64,000 nucleotides of DNA from Phenylobacterium haematophilum (GTDB lineage: Bacteria; Pseudomonadota; Alphaproteobacteria; Caulobacterales; Caulobacteraceae): NCBI RefSeq assembly GCF_014196295.1, contig NZ_JACIDK010000003.1, positions 186,001-250,000 on the forward strand, read 5' to 3'. The notes beneath the pieces are model-generated. The model saw only the letters and a program-made list of their open reading frames with translations, did not search any database and was not told the origin of the DNA. Made by a program: the position numbers and the translations under genes. Position 1 is the stretch's first letter; every line of letters begins with the position of its first letter. Positions 9,856-19,044 of this stretch are shown piece after piece.

Positions 9856-10356
9856 ATGAATAGGGCCTCGGTCGCGTACGTCGGCGTGCTGCTGTTGTTG
9901 GCGGGTTGTGCGTCGAACAGGATCGACGTGCTCGAAAGCGGCGCGCGGCCGGACCTGCGGGTTCGCGGCCTGGCGCTGACGCCCGACGACGGCGCCGGGC
10001 GTCCGGTGGCCGCGAAGCTGCAGGCAGCGGGCGTGGCTGTGCGCGAGACGCCGGGCGACGGCTATCTGGTTGAACTGAGCTACAGCGAGCGGCCTCAAAA
10101 GGTCGGCGCCTATGCCGGGCCGCGGCCGGCGGCCGACGCTGCGCCCGACGCCTGGGTGGCGCCGCCTCAGGCGCGACCGTGGTGGGCGCCGCGCAGCCGT
10201 CAGCTGTGCACCTTGACGGCGCGGGTGGTCGAACCGGCCAGCGGAATAGAGGCCTACCGCGTGCGCGCCAGCACCAAGGGGCGGGCGCCGGACTGCGGGG
10301 ACGCCTCGGAGGGCCTCAACACCGCGGTCGCGGGGTTGTTGGCTCCGGCGTCCTAA
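9856..10356 (+). CDS. Unrecognised outer-membrane-type lipoprotein
   Basis: 166 residues. The signal peptide has a hydrophobic core VLLLLAGC with the lipobox cysteine near residue 18, then a mature domain with no motif I recognise. A two-cysteine pattern (about residues 117 and 141) could form a disulfide. The overall look is like the DUF4136-type small lipoproteins, but this is not certain. Its stop overlaps the end of the convergent CHASE2 kinase gene by three bases. Confidence 0.65.
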   Translation: MNRASVAYVGVLLLLAGCASNRIDVLESGARPDLRVRGLALTPDDGAGRPVAAKLQAAGVAVRETPGDGYLVELSYSERPQKVGAYAGPRPAADAAPDAWVAPPQARPWWAPRSRQLCTLTARVVEPASGIEAYRVRASTKGRAPDCGDASEGLNTAVAGLLAPAS

Positions 10357-12683
10357 ACGCTCGCCAGCGGCAGGCGGACGGTAAAGCTGGAGCCCTGGCC
10401 AAGGGTGCTGGCGCAGTCGATGCGCCCGCCGTGCCGCTGGACCACCGCGTGGACGAAAGAGAGTCCCAGCCCGACCCCGTCGATCCGCTCGCCGCCCTTG
10501 GGGCGCACGCGGTGGAAGCGCATGAACAGGTTGGCGACCTGGGCCGGGGTCATGCCTTCGCCCTGGTCGGCGATGGTGCAGACCGCTTCGTCGCCCTCGA
10601 TCCGCACCGCGCAGTCGACACGGCCGCCGGCCGGCGAATACTTGATGGCGTTGTCGACGAGGTTGATCAGCGTGCGGGTCAGCAGGGCGCGGTCGCCCTC
10701 GACGAGAACCTCGCCGTCGGTCTCAGCGGCGACGACGCTGACCTGGCGGGACGAGGACTGCGGCCAGAGGTCGTCGACCGCGTCGAGCAGCACCTCGGCC
10801 AGATCCAGCACCTCGACGGAATAGGCGTCGGCCTCGGCGCGGGCCAGGTTCACGAAGTTGTCGGCCAGCGACAGGGTGCGGCGGGCATAGCCGGCGATGC
10901 GGTCGGCGACCGGGGCGGCGACCGCGGCCTTGGCCTCGGAGCTGCCGAGCAGGGTCAGGATCGAGACCTGCGGCGAGCGCATGTCGTGGGTCAGCAGTTC
11001 GAGGATGTGCTCACGCTGGCGGCCGGCGTCCTTGAGGGCGGTGATGTCGGTGAAGCGGACGATCCAGCCGACCTGCGCGCCGTCGGCCTCGCTGAGCGGG
11101 GTGCGACGGATGGCGAAGCTGCGGCCGTCGGGCACGGTCAGCTCGACGTCGCCGGCCTCGCCTGTCAGGTCGAGGTCCTGCGCCTCCGGCGACAGGCCGC
11201 CGATGACCTCGACGACCGGACGATCGACGGGGGAGTCTGCGAACAGTGCTTCAGCCTCGCGGTTGGCGATCAGCACGTGGCCGTCGAGGCCGGTGACCAG
11301 GGTGGCGTCGGGCAGGCCCTGCAGGGCGTCGAGCACCTGGCGGCGCAGGTCGCGGGCGCGGTCGATGGCCGCGCGCATCAGCGCCACCTGGCGGTCGATG
11401 ACGTCGGTGGGCGGGCCGCCGCGGCGCTGGGCGAGGGCCGAGAGCAGGTCGGGCTCCTGCGAGAAGGCGCGCAGCTCCTGCAGCATGTAGGCGCTGGTCG
11501 CCTCCAGCCGCCGCCAGCTCCAAAGCGGATAGACCAGCAGCAGACCGGCCAGCGCCGCGGTGGGCGGAGCCCAGACCTGGGCCTGCAGCAGCAGCACGGC
11601 GGCGGCGGCGACCGTGGCCGCCACCAGGCCGCCGCCGAGCAGCAGGTTGGCGCGCGGCCGCAGCAGCAGGAAGCCGGCCAGCGCCAGGGCCAGCGGGGTC
11701 AGTGAGAACGCCAGCAGCTGACCCGGTCCGGCCGGCGCGATCGCTCGTCCGGTGAGCAGGGTGTCGAGCAGATTCGCCTGGAGCTCGATGCCCGACATGA
11801 TCTCGGTGTGGTGCGACAGCGGCGTGGCGTAGCGGTCGCCGAGCCCGTCGGCGGTGGCGCCGACCAGGACCAGCTTGTCCTTGAGGAAGTCGGCCGGCGT
11901 GGCGCCATTGACGACGTCGATGAACGAAACGGTGCGGAAGTGGCCCGGCGGACCGGCGAACGAGATCAGCAGCGGCGCCTCGCGGACCAGCGGACGGCCG
12001 GCCGGACCGGGCGCGACGCCGGCGCTGGCCGGCAGGGCGGTTCCTTCGGCTGCGGCCTGCATGAAGGCCATCAGGTGCGGCCAGACGCGGGCGCCGTCGC
12101 GCTCGAGCATGTAGGTGCGGCGGATAACCCCGTCGCTGTCGAAGTCCACATTGACCTGGCCGAGGCCGGCGGCGCCGCTGGCCAGGGGCGCGATCGGGCC
12201 CAGCACCTCGTAGGGCGCGCCGTTCGGGCCGGGGACGTCGAAAGTCAGCGGCAGGAAGACCGGCGGCCCGGCGGCCAGCGCCCTGGCCAGCGCTGCGTCG
12301 GCGCCGGGCGTCGGGTCGGCCTCGACCAGCAGCACGTCGTAAGCGACCGCACGCGGGCGATAGCCGGCCAGGGTTTCGAGCAGCGCCTGGTGGCGGGCCC
12401 GCGGCCAGGGCCAGCGGCCGAACTCGGCGATGCTGCGGTTGTCGATGGCGACGACGACGATGTCCTCGTGCGGGGCGCGCACGCCCCAGCCCGACACGGT
12501 GTCGAAGACCACGTTGTCGCCGCGCTCAGTTGCGCGGGTCAGCACCAGCGTCGCGACAAGGGCGGAGGCCGCCAGCGCCACCAGCGCCCACTCGGCGATC
12601 ACTCGCCGGCGTGCGGACCGGGCCGCAAGCTTGCCGGCGCGCGCGTTCAACGTCCGATTTCGAACCGCTCGGGGGGCGTCCAT
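10353..12683 (-). CDS. CHASE2-domain sensor histidine kinase
   Basis: 776 residues from the ATG at 12683. An N-terminal membrane helix (about 30-50) is followed by a large extracytoplasmic CHASE2 domain (about 55-315, with FDTVSGW, VVVAIDNRSIAEFGRWPWPR and the conserved KLVLVGATADGLGDRYATP). Three further membrane helices lie near 325-390. A PAS domain follows (about 455-555), then HisKA with H-box LLTHDMRSPQ (His566) and a catalytic domain with NLVDNAIKYSP and GVGLGLSF. The start is uncertain: it overlaps the LysM-FecR gene by 37 bases, and a TTG at 12650 overlapping that gene's stop as TTGA is an alternative. Probable partner of the OmpR-type regulator in the same operon. Confidence 0.88.
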   Translation of the reverse strand: MDAPRAVRNRTLNARAGKLAARSARRRVIAEWALVALAASALVATLVLTRATERGDNVVFDTVSGWGVRAPHEDIVVVAIDNRSIAEFGRWPWPRARHQALLETLAGYRPRAVAYDVLLVEADPTPGADAALARALAAGPPVFLPLTFDVPGPNGAPYEVLGPIAPLASGAAGLGQVNVDFDSDGVIRRTYMLERDGARVWPHLMAFMQAAAEGTALPASAGVAPGPAGRPLVREAPLLISFAGPPGHFRTVSFIDVVNGATPADFLKDKLVLVGATADGLGDRYATPLSHHTEIMSGIELQANLLDTLLTGRAIAPAGPGQLLAFSLTPLALALAGFLLLRPRANLLLGGGLVAATVAAAAVLLLQAQVWAPPTAALAGLLLVYPLWSWRRLEATSAYMLQELRAFSQEPDLLSALAQRRGGPPTDVIDRQVALMRAAIDRARDLRRQVLDALQGLPDATLVTGLDGHVLIANREAEALFADSPVDRPVVEVIGGLSPEAQDLDLTGEAGDVELTVPDGRSFAIRRTPLSEADGAQVGWIVRFTDITALKDAGRQREHILELLTHDMRSPQVSILTLLGSSEAKAAVAAPVADRIAGYARRTLSLADNFVNLARAEADAYSVEVLDLAEVLLDAVDDLWPQSSSRQVSVVAAETDGEVLVEGDRALLTRTLINLVDNAIKYSPAGGRVDCAVRIEGDEAVCTIADQGEGMTPAQVANLFMRFHRVRPKGGERIDGVGLGLSFVHAVVQRHGGRIDCASTLGQGSSFTVRLPLASV

Positions 12684-13951
12684 TTCTCGTAGTAGCCCCC
12701 GCCGGCGAAGGTCCGCGACATCACGCGCCAAGTGTACACCCCCGGCGGCAGGTCGGTGACGGTCAACTCCTGCAGGGTCAAGCCGGCTTCGTCGACGACG
12801 GGAGCCTCTGCGCCCTCCCGCAGGACCTGGAGCCGATAGGTTCGCTCGCCGCCGCCGGCCGCCTGCCAGCGGAACTTGTAGCGGCGCACGCCGCCGTCGC
12901 GCGAGGCGACCGGCGTGTCGGCGCGCAGGGTGTTGAGGCGCCGCTCGAAGGCGTAGGTGGCCGGCAGGCCGAGCAGGCCGTTGTCGTCCAGCGCCGCCAG
13001 CCGCAGGAAGTAGGTCCCATCCGGCAGCTCGCCGAGCGTCACCGTCTGGCCGTCGGCGGAGGTCTCCTCGAGCACCTCGACGAAGCCGGCGTCCATGGCC
13101 AGGCGCACATGGTAGCCGCGGGTCGCGGCCGGCGCGGCGATCTGGAAGCGGACCGTCTGCTCGTCCTGGACTTTGCCAGGATCGGCGAGGGTCGGCGCGG
13201 GCGCGAGAACGATCGGACCGGAGACGCCCTCGGCAGTGGCGACCGCGCCATGGGCGGCCGCGACATCGGCGCCGTTGTGATCGGCCCTGACCGCGACCAA
13301 GCCTTCGATGACCTCTGTGCTGGCCCGGCCGGCCTGTTCGTCATAGGCGACGCGGAACTCGGTGCCGCGCACGGCCGAGACCGACATCGGCGTGCGCACA
13401 GTGTAGCTGTCGCGAGGATCGCGCAGCGGCGTGACGTCGGATTCCAGCCGTCCGCCCTGGACCTGCAGGTCGCGGCGAACGACCCCGGTCATTTCGACCA
13501 GCGTCATCTTGCCCAGCCGCACCCGGCTCTGCGAGGGCAGCGACAAATGCGTGCCGTCCGGCAGGTCAAGGCGCAGGAAGGCGTTGGGCCCAGTGGCGAC
13601 GACGGCGCCTTCCTTGAGCATCATGCCGGTGGAGACCGGCAGGGTGCGGCCGCCGGCTGTGACCGTGACCGCCCCACGGAAGCCCGCGACTCGAGCTTCG
13701 ATCGTGGTGATCTTCAAGAGACGCGCCGGGACTTTGAGCTGGCTGCCGACCTTCAGCCGGCGTGGGTCGGCGATGCGGTTCAGGCGCTGGACGGCGCGAT
13801 AGTCGCCGCCTGCGAAGTAGCGGCGGCCCAGTTCGTAGAGCGTATCGCCCGGCCGGACGACATAGCGTTCGACCGGCTCGGCCGCGAGGGCGGGCGCCAC
13901 GGCGATCGCATGCAGCGCCAGGCCGGCGATCGCCGCCGGTTTCCAGATCAT
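12647..13951 (-). CDS. Secreted LysM + FecR domain protein
   Basis: 434 residues. A signal peptide ends near residue 24 (ALAAEP). A LysM motif follows (about 28-80: VVRPGDTLYELGRRYF..), the fold that binds peptidoglycan sugars, then a FecR domain (about 100-230, with the typical SVRGTEFRVAYD). The C-terminal part resembles repeated beta-sandwich modules. FecR domains usually carry extracytoplasmic signals; here a wall-binding LysM is fused to one. The gene sits between the response regulator (ATGA overlap at 13948-13951) and the CHASE2 kinase, so it probably feeds that sensor. Confidence 0.88.
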   Translation of the reverse strand: MIWKPAAIAGLALHAIAVAPALAAEPVERYVVRPGDTLYELGRRYFAGGDYRAVQRLNRIADPRRLKVGSQLKVPARLLKITTIEARVAGFRGAVTVTAGGRTLPVSTGMMLKEGAVVATGPNAFLRLDLPDGTHLSLPSQSRVRLGKMTLVEMTGVVRRDLQVQGGRLESDVTPLRDPRDSYTVRTPMSVSAVRGTEFRVAYDEQAGRASTEVIEGLVAVRADHNGADVAAAHGAVATAEGVSGPIVLAPAPTLADPGKVQDEQTVRFQIAAPAATRGYHVRLAMDAGFVEVLEETSADGQTVTLGELPDGTYFLRLAALDDNGLLGLPATYAFERRLNTLRADTPVASRDGGVRRYKFRWQAAGGGERTYRLQVLREGAEAPVVDEAGLTLQELTVTDLPPGVYTWRVMSRTFAGGGYYEKWTPPERFEIGR

Positions 13952-14667
13952 TCCGCAGCCTCTTCCGGAGCCTCTTCGGTCAGCCGTTCGAGCCGGTAAC
14001 CGTAGCTGTAGACCGGCGCCAGGCGGTAGCCGTTCTGCGGGCGCAACTCCAGCTTGGAGCGGATGCGCGAGATGTGCATGTCGAGCGTCCGGGTGGGCAG
14101 GTCGGGATTGCGGCCCCAGATCGCCTCGAGAATGTGACCGCGCGACAGCGCCCGGTGGACGTTGCGGAACATCAGTAGCGCCAAGCCGAACTCCTTGGCG
14201 GTCAGCGGCACCGGCTCGCCGTTTCGGGTCACCTGCTCCGCCGGCAGGTTGAAGCGGTACTCGCCATGGGTCTCGATCCCGCCCGTTGCACGATCGGGAT
14301 AGCTGCGGCGGAGCAGGGCGTTGACGCGGGCCAGCAGCACGCCCGACTGCACCGGCTTGACCACATAGTCGTCGGCGCCGCCGTTCAGGCCGGCGACGAC
14401 GTCGGCCTCGGCCGAGCGGCTGGTCAGCAGCAGGATCGGCGGGCAGGGCGTCAGGTTCTTGTGCGCCCAGGCGACCACGTCCAGACCGCTCATGTCGGGC
14501 AGGTTCCAGTCGAGCACAAGCAGGTCAAAGGTTTCCCGACGCAGCGCCGCGATCAGCGGCGTGGCCAAATGAAAACACTGACAGTTGTGCCCGCCGCTCA
14601 CCAACAGGCGAGCGATCGCCTCTCTCTGGGCGTCGTCGTCTTCCAACGCCGCAATTCTCATACGCAT
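13948..14667 (-). CDS. OmpR-family response regulator
   Basis: 239 residues. The receiver domain (1-120) has acidic residues near the N-terminus (LEDDD), phospho-acceptor Asp in LLVLDWNLPDMSG and the conserved KP motif in DDYVVKPV. The C-terminal winged-helix domain (about 135-230) shows LTAKEFGLALLMF and TRTLDMHISRIRSKL. The ATG at 14661 is an equally possible start. It heads an operon with the LysM-FecR protein and the CHASE2 kinase, all linked by short overlaps, and is likely phosphorylated by that kinase. Confidence 0.92.
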   Translation of the reverse strand: MRMRIAALEDDDAQREAIARLLVSGGHNCQCFHLATPLIAALRRETFDLLVLDWNLPDMSGLDVVAWAHKNLTPCPPILLLTSRSAEADVVAGLNGGADDYVVKPVQSGVLLARVNALLRRSYPDRATGGIETHGEYRFNLPAEQVTRNGEPVPLTAKEFGLALLMFRNVHRALSRGHILEAIWGRNPDLPTRTLDMHISRIRSKLELRPQNGYRLAPVYSYGYRLERLTEEAPEEAAE

Positions 14668-14838
14668 GCTCGATCGAGATCGTCATCGACGCCGCAAATG
14701 GTCAGCGCCAAATGGAGAACTACAGCCATGGTCCGGCTTGGGCCGGTAAACAAGTGTAAATGCGCCGGAAGTTTACACCTGTCGGCCAGGGTCCTGGACT
14801 ACCCATGGGGCGAGTTTCGTCTACCCCCGTGTGTTTCC

Positions 14839-14955
14839 ATGAGTATCGCCGCCTACATCGCCGGCCTGTCGTTGGTCTGGCTCATCATGGTGTTGTCGCT
14901 GGGATTCGCTCTCAAGCGGTGTCTCGCCAGCAGCCCTCCGGCGGACAATCGCTGA
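14839..14955 (+). CDS. Putative 38-residue single-span membrane protein
   Basis: A small open frame encodes an almost entirely hydrophobic helix (residues 3-28, IAAYIAGLSLVWLIMVLSLG) followed by a short polar tail with a basic patch (KRC) at the membrane edge. It ends one base before the GTG of the next gene on the same strand, which supports real translation. The ribosome-binding site is weak. No family is recognised. It is divergent from the response-regulator operon and could be a small membrane regulator, but that is speculation. Confidence 0.4.
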   Translation: MSIAAYIAGLSLVWLIMVLSLGFALKRCLASSPPADNR

Positions 14956-14956
14956 C

Positions 14957-15406
14957 GTGACGGCGTTCGTGGATACGCCCTATCCCGGCCTATCGCAGCA
15001 GGATCAGCTGACCTACTGGCTGCTGCGGCTGAGCGAGTCCCTGCACCGTCTCAACCAGGGCCTGCTCTGGGCCGGGGCCTCGCCCGGCGAGTTCGGTCGC
15101 CTGATGACTGCGCCGCAGTTCGAGACCAGTCCCCTGGCCATGGACGTCGCCCATGCATCGCGCGCTATGCGCCGCTTCGCCGACCTGATGTTCGTGTCCG
15201 ACCCCCAGGCCGCGCCCGACAACGACCGTTCGGTCTGGGAAGATCTGATGCGGGCCTTGCGGGTGCTGCTGGCGACCTGCTCCGAGGACAGCGAGCTTTG
15301 GGCGGTCGACCCGGACGAGACGCTCAACCCGGTTCTGACCCGCGAACTGCGGACCACGGTCTATGCGGTCGAGCGCCTCAGCGGCCACTTCGAGCGGGTG
15401 CACTAG
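14957..15406 (+). CDS. Hypothetical helical protein
   Basis: 149 residues from a GTG start. The predicted content is mostly alpha-helical, cytoplasmic, with no signal peptide or membrane segment and no recognised motif. Codon use matches neighbours, with strong GC at the third position. It starts one base after the 38-residue membrane ORF and is likely co-transcribed with it. Function unknown. Confidence 0.6.
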   Translation: MTAFVDTPYPGLSQQDQLTYWLLRLSESLHRLNQGLLWAGASPGEFGRLMTAPQFETSPLAMDVAHASRAMRRFADLMFVSDPQAAPDNDRSVWEDLMRALRVLLATCSEDSELWAVDPDETLNPVLTRELRTTVYAVERLSGHFERVH

Positions 15407-15407
15407 A

Positions 15408-15449
15408 CCCTTATCCGTTTCAGGTAAGACCACCTGAAGCGGGATAGGG
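15408..15449. repeat. Long imperfect inverted repeat between convergent genes
   Basis: Two 18-base arms (15408-15425 and 15432-15449) match with few mismatches around a 6-base loop. The repeat lies directly between the stop of the 149-residue gene and the end of the convergent DUF1254 gene. No T-run follows on either strand, so it may be a bidirectional terminator or mRNA-end stabiliser. Confidence 0.6.
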
Positions 15450-15458
15450 CGGGCCCAT

Positions 15459-16733
15459 CTAGGCGGCGGTCACGGGCGGCAGGCGATAGTCGCCTTCCAG
15501 CATCGCGGCTTTCGGCAGGTACGCGCGCATGAACAGGGCGAACGGGCCATCGGGCGCCGGGAGCCAGTTGCTCTCGCGTTCCTCGCCCGGATGGGCGTGG
15601 CCGATCCAGATGTCTAGCGAGCCGTCCTCGTTGTAGGTGAGGCCGGGCGTGCGGTCGCCGATCGCGTAGCGGTCGATCGGATTGTCGGTGAAAAAGAACT
15701 GCCCCTCGGGCGTCGCCTCGTAAAGGCTGAGCGACCAGAAGCTGTCCACCGCGGGCAGCCGGTCGGCGGGGAAGTGCAGGCGCCAGGACTTGGCGCCGTC
15801 ATAGAGCCCGCGGCTCTCGCCTTGGGCGCGCATGTACATGGCTTCGACCGGCGGGAGGGCCGCTAGCCCGGCCAGCGCGACCGCCGCCCGGTAGCCGTAG
15901 CTCTGGCCGAAGTCGCCGAGATCCGAGCGCGGATAGGACCAGCCGTCGACCCAGTTCACGCCGCCGATGCCGGAGGTTCTGATCATGGTGCGGGCCTGGG
16001 CGATGCCTGCCTCGATGGCCGCCGCTTCGTCGGCGCTGAAGCGCGAGGCGTCGAACGCGCCGCCGCCGAGACCGAGCACGGCGATCCGGCGCAGCAGCGC
16101 CAGATCGGTGACCGGCGGCGGGTTGGCGACCAGCAAGGCGTCCAGGCTGGCGAAGTACTCATTCCACGGCGCGCTGCGACGGGCGTGAACGGGCGCTGCA
16201 GACGCCGGCGGGCCCTGCAGCGAGATCCCGGCCTGGACGGCCCGGGCGGCTTCCAGGTCGAAGGGGCCGTCGACCAGGATTCGGGCCAGGGCCCAGACAT
16301 GGTTGGTCGGCGAGCGCAGGGTGTTGGGGCCCTCGCTGGCGTCCTGCGGGCCGATCAGGCGGAAGGTCACCGCGTCCGGACCGGTGGTGCGGGTGCCGAG
16401 GATCGCGAAGTTGTTGGTATAGGCGTCCATCAGGGCCAGCGAGAGGTAGCGCTCGCCCGAGGCCGGAAGCGAAATCGTCACCGGACCTTCGCTGAGGTCG
16501 ATCTGGGCGCTGGTGTAGAGGGTGTCGTTGTTGGGCGTGGTGACCGCCCGCATCTTGTGATTGGCCAGGTTGCGCATGTGGCCGAAGGTGTTCAGCGATC
16601 CGCCGAAGCCGACGCTGCTGCCGCGGGTGGCGGCGATCTCGATGAGCGGCAGTCCGTAGATCCAGGCTTCGCAGGCGGCCTCACGCAGACGGTCGAGTTC
16701 GCTGGACAGCGGGGAAGCTTGGACGCCTGTCAT
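15459..16733 (-). CDS. DUF1254/DUF1214 domain protein
   Basis: 424 residues. The N-terminal half has DUF1254 features (TTPNNDTLYTSAQIDLSEGPV, YLSLALMDAYTNNF) and the C-terminal half DUF1214 features (LYDGAKSWRLHF, SFWSLSLYEATPEGQFF, NWLPAPDGPFALFMRAYLPK). The biochemical role of this family is not known. The start at 16733 is chosen because AGGGAGA lies 8-14 bases upstream; the frame stays open further upstream but without coding signs. No secretion signal is seen from this start, whereas some relatives are exported. Confidence 0.88.
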   Translation of the reverse strand: MTGVQASPLSSELDRLREAACEAWIYGLPLIEIAATRGSSVGFGGSLNTFGHMRNLANHKMRAVTTPNNDTLYTSAQIDLSEGPVTISLPASGERYLSLALMDAYTNNFAILGTRTTGPDAVTFRLIGPQDASEGPNTLRSPTNHVWALARILVDGPFDLEAARAVQAGISLQGPPASAAPVHARRSAPWNEYFASLDALLVANPPPVTDLALLRRIAVLGLGGGAFDASRFSADEAAAIEAGIAQARTMIRTSGIGGVNWVDGWSYPRSDLGDFGQSYGYRAAVALAGLAALPPVEAMYMRAQGESRGLYDGAKSWRLHFPADRLPAVDSFWSLSLYEATPEGQFFFTDNPIDRYAIGDRTPGLTYNEDGSLDIWIGHAHPGEERESNWLPAPDGPFALFMRAYLPKAAMLEGDYRLPPVTAA

Positions 16734-16846
16734 CGATGGTTTCTCCCTGGCCGCATGGTGTCCGGAGCGGCGGCCCTGCGGCTGGGCGACCGGGCCGCGC
16801 AACCTGCCCGCGGCGGTCAAGCCTGGCAATGTACGGAAGCGCAGCG

Positions 16847-18022
16847 CTAGACTTTGCGCAGCCAGAAGGAGGCTCCGTAAAGGTTCAGCCCCTCCAGCGG
16901 GCCGCCGCGGAACAGACTGGCGGCGTGATCGGACAGGGCCGGGTCCTGGCCGGCGTACCAGGCTGGGAACAGAATCTCGAAGGCGTCGGACCCGAACAGC
17001 AACGCGGCCGCCAGAAGGTACTGTTCGTTCCAGAGCCGCTCGACGTGTCCGCCGATGTAGTCGTCGGGTAGGTAAATATCGTGGATCTGGACGATCACCC
17101 CCGGCTTCAGGCGCGGCAGGATGTCGAGGAAGAAGGCGGTGACGTCCGAGCCTTGGAAGGCGCGATGCGACGAGTCCAGGAAGAAGATGTCGCCTGGGTC
17201 GAGCACGTCGAACATGGCCGGGTCACAAGTTTCGAGCGGTTTGCGCAGCACCTGGTCGCACAGGGCGTCGATCTCGTTTCGGGGCTGGGGATCGATGGAA
17301 ATCAGCTTGGTCCGCAGGCCGTAGCGCCTGACCGCCCGTCGCGCGAACTTGGTGGAGACGCCTGACCCGACCTCTACGAAGCGGTTCGGGTTCGACTGCC
17401 GCAGCATGCTGGTCAGCACCATGCCGTCGAGCGGCGGAAACCAGCCGTTCATCCAGAACGGATCGTGGGAGTCGTAGTGGCCGTTCCAGCCGATGTCGGC
17501 GAAGTCTGCCTGGATCTCGGCGATGGCCGCGTACTGCCGGATGTAGCTTTCCCGCCCCGCGTCGATGAGTTCGAGAAGTCGGGGGTGCGAGGGCCGGCCC
17601 GCGCCGTAGCGGACGATGGCGCGGTACGGATAGTCGGAGAGCTTGAAATCGTGCACCGCCCGCTCGGTGGCGAAGGCGATGTCGGCCGGCGGGGCCGTCG
17701 GCGGCCCGTGCATGGCTCGGCCGTAGGCCTCAGCCGCCTCGTCGACCGCGCCCATCCGGTGCAGGGCGGCGGCCAAGTCGCCCCAGGCCTTGGGCGGCGT
17801 ATCCGGATCGGCGGTGGCCTGGCGCAGGAGTTCGACGCCCTCGTCGCGCCGGCCGAGCTTGAAGAGCGTCACGCCCAGGAACCGCTGGGCGTGCGGGTGG
17901 TTCGGCGTCTCCGCCAGCATCTGGCGGAAGATCTGCTCGGCATGGTGCAGGAAGTGCTCGCGGAGCCGGAGAATCCCGAGTTGCAGCAGGCGCTCCAACC
18001 TTGGGGGATCCGGCTCGGACAT
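16847..18022 (-). CDS. TPR-repeat / class I SAM-dependent methyltransferase fusion
   Basis: 391 residues. TPR-like helical repeats occupy about 10-115 (HAEQIFRQMLAETPNHPHAQRFLGVTLF). The C-terminal half is a class I methyltransferase with VEVGSGVSTKFARR as the SAM-binding loop and LISIDPQ, DIFFLDSSHRA and VIVQIHDIYLP as following strands. Proteins of this kind are common in polysaccharide and glycopeptide clusters. Its start is two bases after the galE stop, so it belongs to the GT4-galE operon. The acceptor is unknown; a sugar O-methylation is plausible. Confidence 0.82.
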   Translation of the reverse strand: MSEPDPPRLERLLQLGILRLREHFLHHAEQIFRQMLAETPNHPHAQRFLGVTLFKLGRRDEGVELLRQATADPDTPPKAWGDLAAALHRMGAVDEAAEAYGRAMHGPPTAPPADIAFATERAVHDFKLSDYPYRAIVRYGAGRPSHPRLLELIDAGRESYIRQYAAIAEIQADFADIGWNGHYDSHDPFWMNGWFPPLDGMVLTSMLRQSNPNRFVEVGSGVSTKFARRAVRRYGLRTKLISIDPQPRNEIDALCDQVLRKPLETCDPAMFDVLDPGDIFFLDSSHRAFQGSDVTAFFLDILPRLKPGVIVQIHDIYLPDDYIGGHVERLWNEQYLLAAALLFGSDAFEILFPAWYAGQDPALSDHAASLFRGGPLEGLNLYGASFWLRKV

Positions 18023-18024
18023 GT

Positions 18025-19044
18025 TCAGGCCCTGCGCCGTTCCAGTTCCTGCTCCCAACGCAGGGCGTCGGCGACGATGACCGACAGTTTGTCGAAGCGC
18101 GGCCGCCAGGCGAACTCGGTCCGGATGCGGGCATTGTCGGCGATGACCGAGCCGAGGTCGCCGGGACGGCGGCCTCCGATGACGTACGGGATCTGGCGGC
18201 CGGCGGCGGCGCTGACGGCACCGACCACGTCGAGCACCGAATGGCCGCGGCCGTAACCGCAGTTGAGAACGTGGCTGACGCCGGGTTCGTCGAACAGCCG
18301 CTGAAGCGCCAGGATATGCACGGCGGCCAGGTCGCTGACGTGGATGTAGTCGCGCACGCCGGTGCCGTCGTGGGTGGCGAAGTCGTCGCCGTGGACGATG
18401 AGCGCGTCGCGCTTGCCGACCGCCACCTCGACCGCCGCCTTCATGAGGTGCGTGGCGCCGATGCCCGAAGGCCCGGCCCGGCCAAGGGCGTCGGCGCCGG
18501 CGACGTTGAAGTAGCGCAGCGCACAATAGTTGAAGTCCGCCGTCGCCGCGGCGACGTCGGCCAACATCCGTTCAGTCATGAGCTTCGAACGGCCGTAGGG
18601 CGTTTCGGGTTCGACCCGATCGCGCTCCGTCACAGGCCGCTCGGGCGTGACCCCGTAGACGGCGGCGGTTGAAGAGAAGACGAAATGGCGGACGCCTTCG
18701 CCGATCACGCTTTCCAGCAGGGCGCGGCTGGCTGCGGTGTTGTTGCGATAGTACTTGAGCGGGTCGGCGACCGACTCCGGCGCGACGGTGGAGCCGGCGA
18801 AGTGCAGCACCCCGCCGACGCCATGTTCGTGGATCGTCCGGCGGACCAGCGCATCGTCCTCGATCGCGCCCGCGACAAAGGTGGCGCGGGGATCGACGGC
18901 CCATCTGAAGCCGGTGACCAGATTGTCGATGACGACGGTGGGGTAGCCTGCGTCGAGCAGTTCCAAGACGGCGTGGCTGCCGATGTAGCCGGCGCCGCCG
19001 GTGACCAGGATGGCGGGTTTGGTCCGCCGGGCGTCAATCGCCAT
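18025..19044 (-). CDS. galE: UDP-glucose 4-epimerase
   Basis: 339 residues. An extended SDR with NAD-binding TGGAGYIGSH near residues 15-24, catalytic Ser-Ser-Thr (FSSTAAVYG) and YxxxK (YGRSK). The closing region RRPGDLGSVIADNAR is typical of GalE. It interconverts UDP-glucose and UDP-galactose, supplying galactosyl donors to the glycosyltransferases around it. It overlaps the upstream GT4 gene by 11 bases and is followed two bases later by the TPR-methyltransferase. Confidence 0.93.
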   Translation of the reverse strand: MAIDARRTKPAILVTGGAGYIGSHAVLELLDAGYPTVVIDNLVTGFRWAVDPRATFVAGAIEDDALVRRTIHEHGVGGVLHFAGSTVAPESVADPLKYYRNNTAASRALLESVIGEGVRHFVFSSTAAVYGVTPERPVTERDRVEPETPYGRSKLMTERMLADVAAATADFNYCALRYFNVAGADALGRAGPSGIGATHLMKAAVEVAVGKRDALIVHGDDFATHDGTGVRDYIHVSDLAAVHILALQRLFDEPGVSHVLNCGYGRGHSVLDVVGAVSAAAGRQIPYVIGGRRPGDLGSVIADNARIRTEFAWRPRFDKLSVIVADALRWEQELERRRA

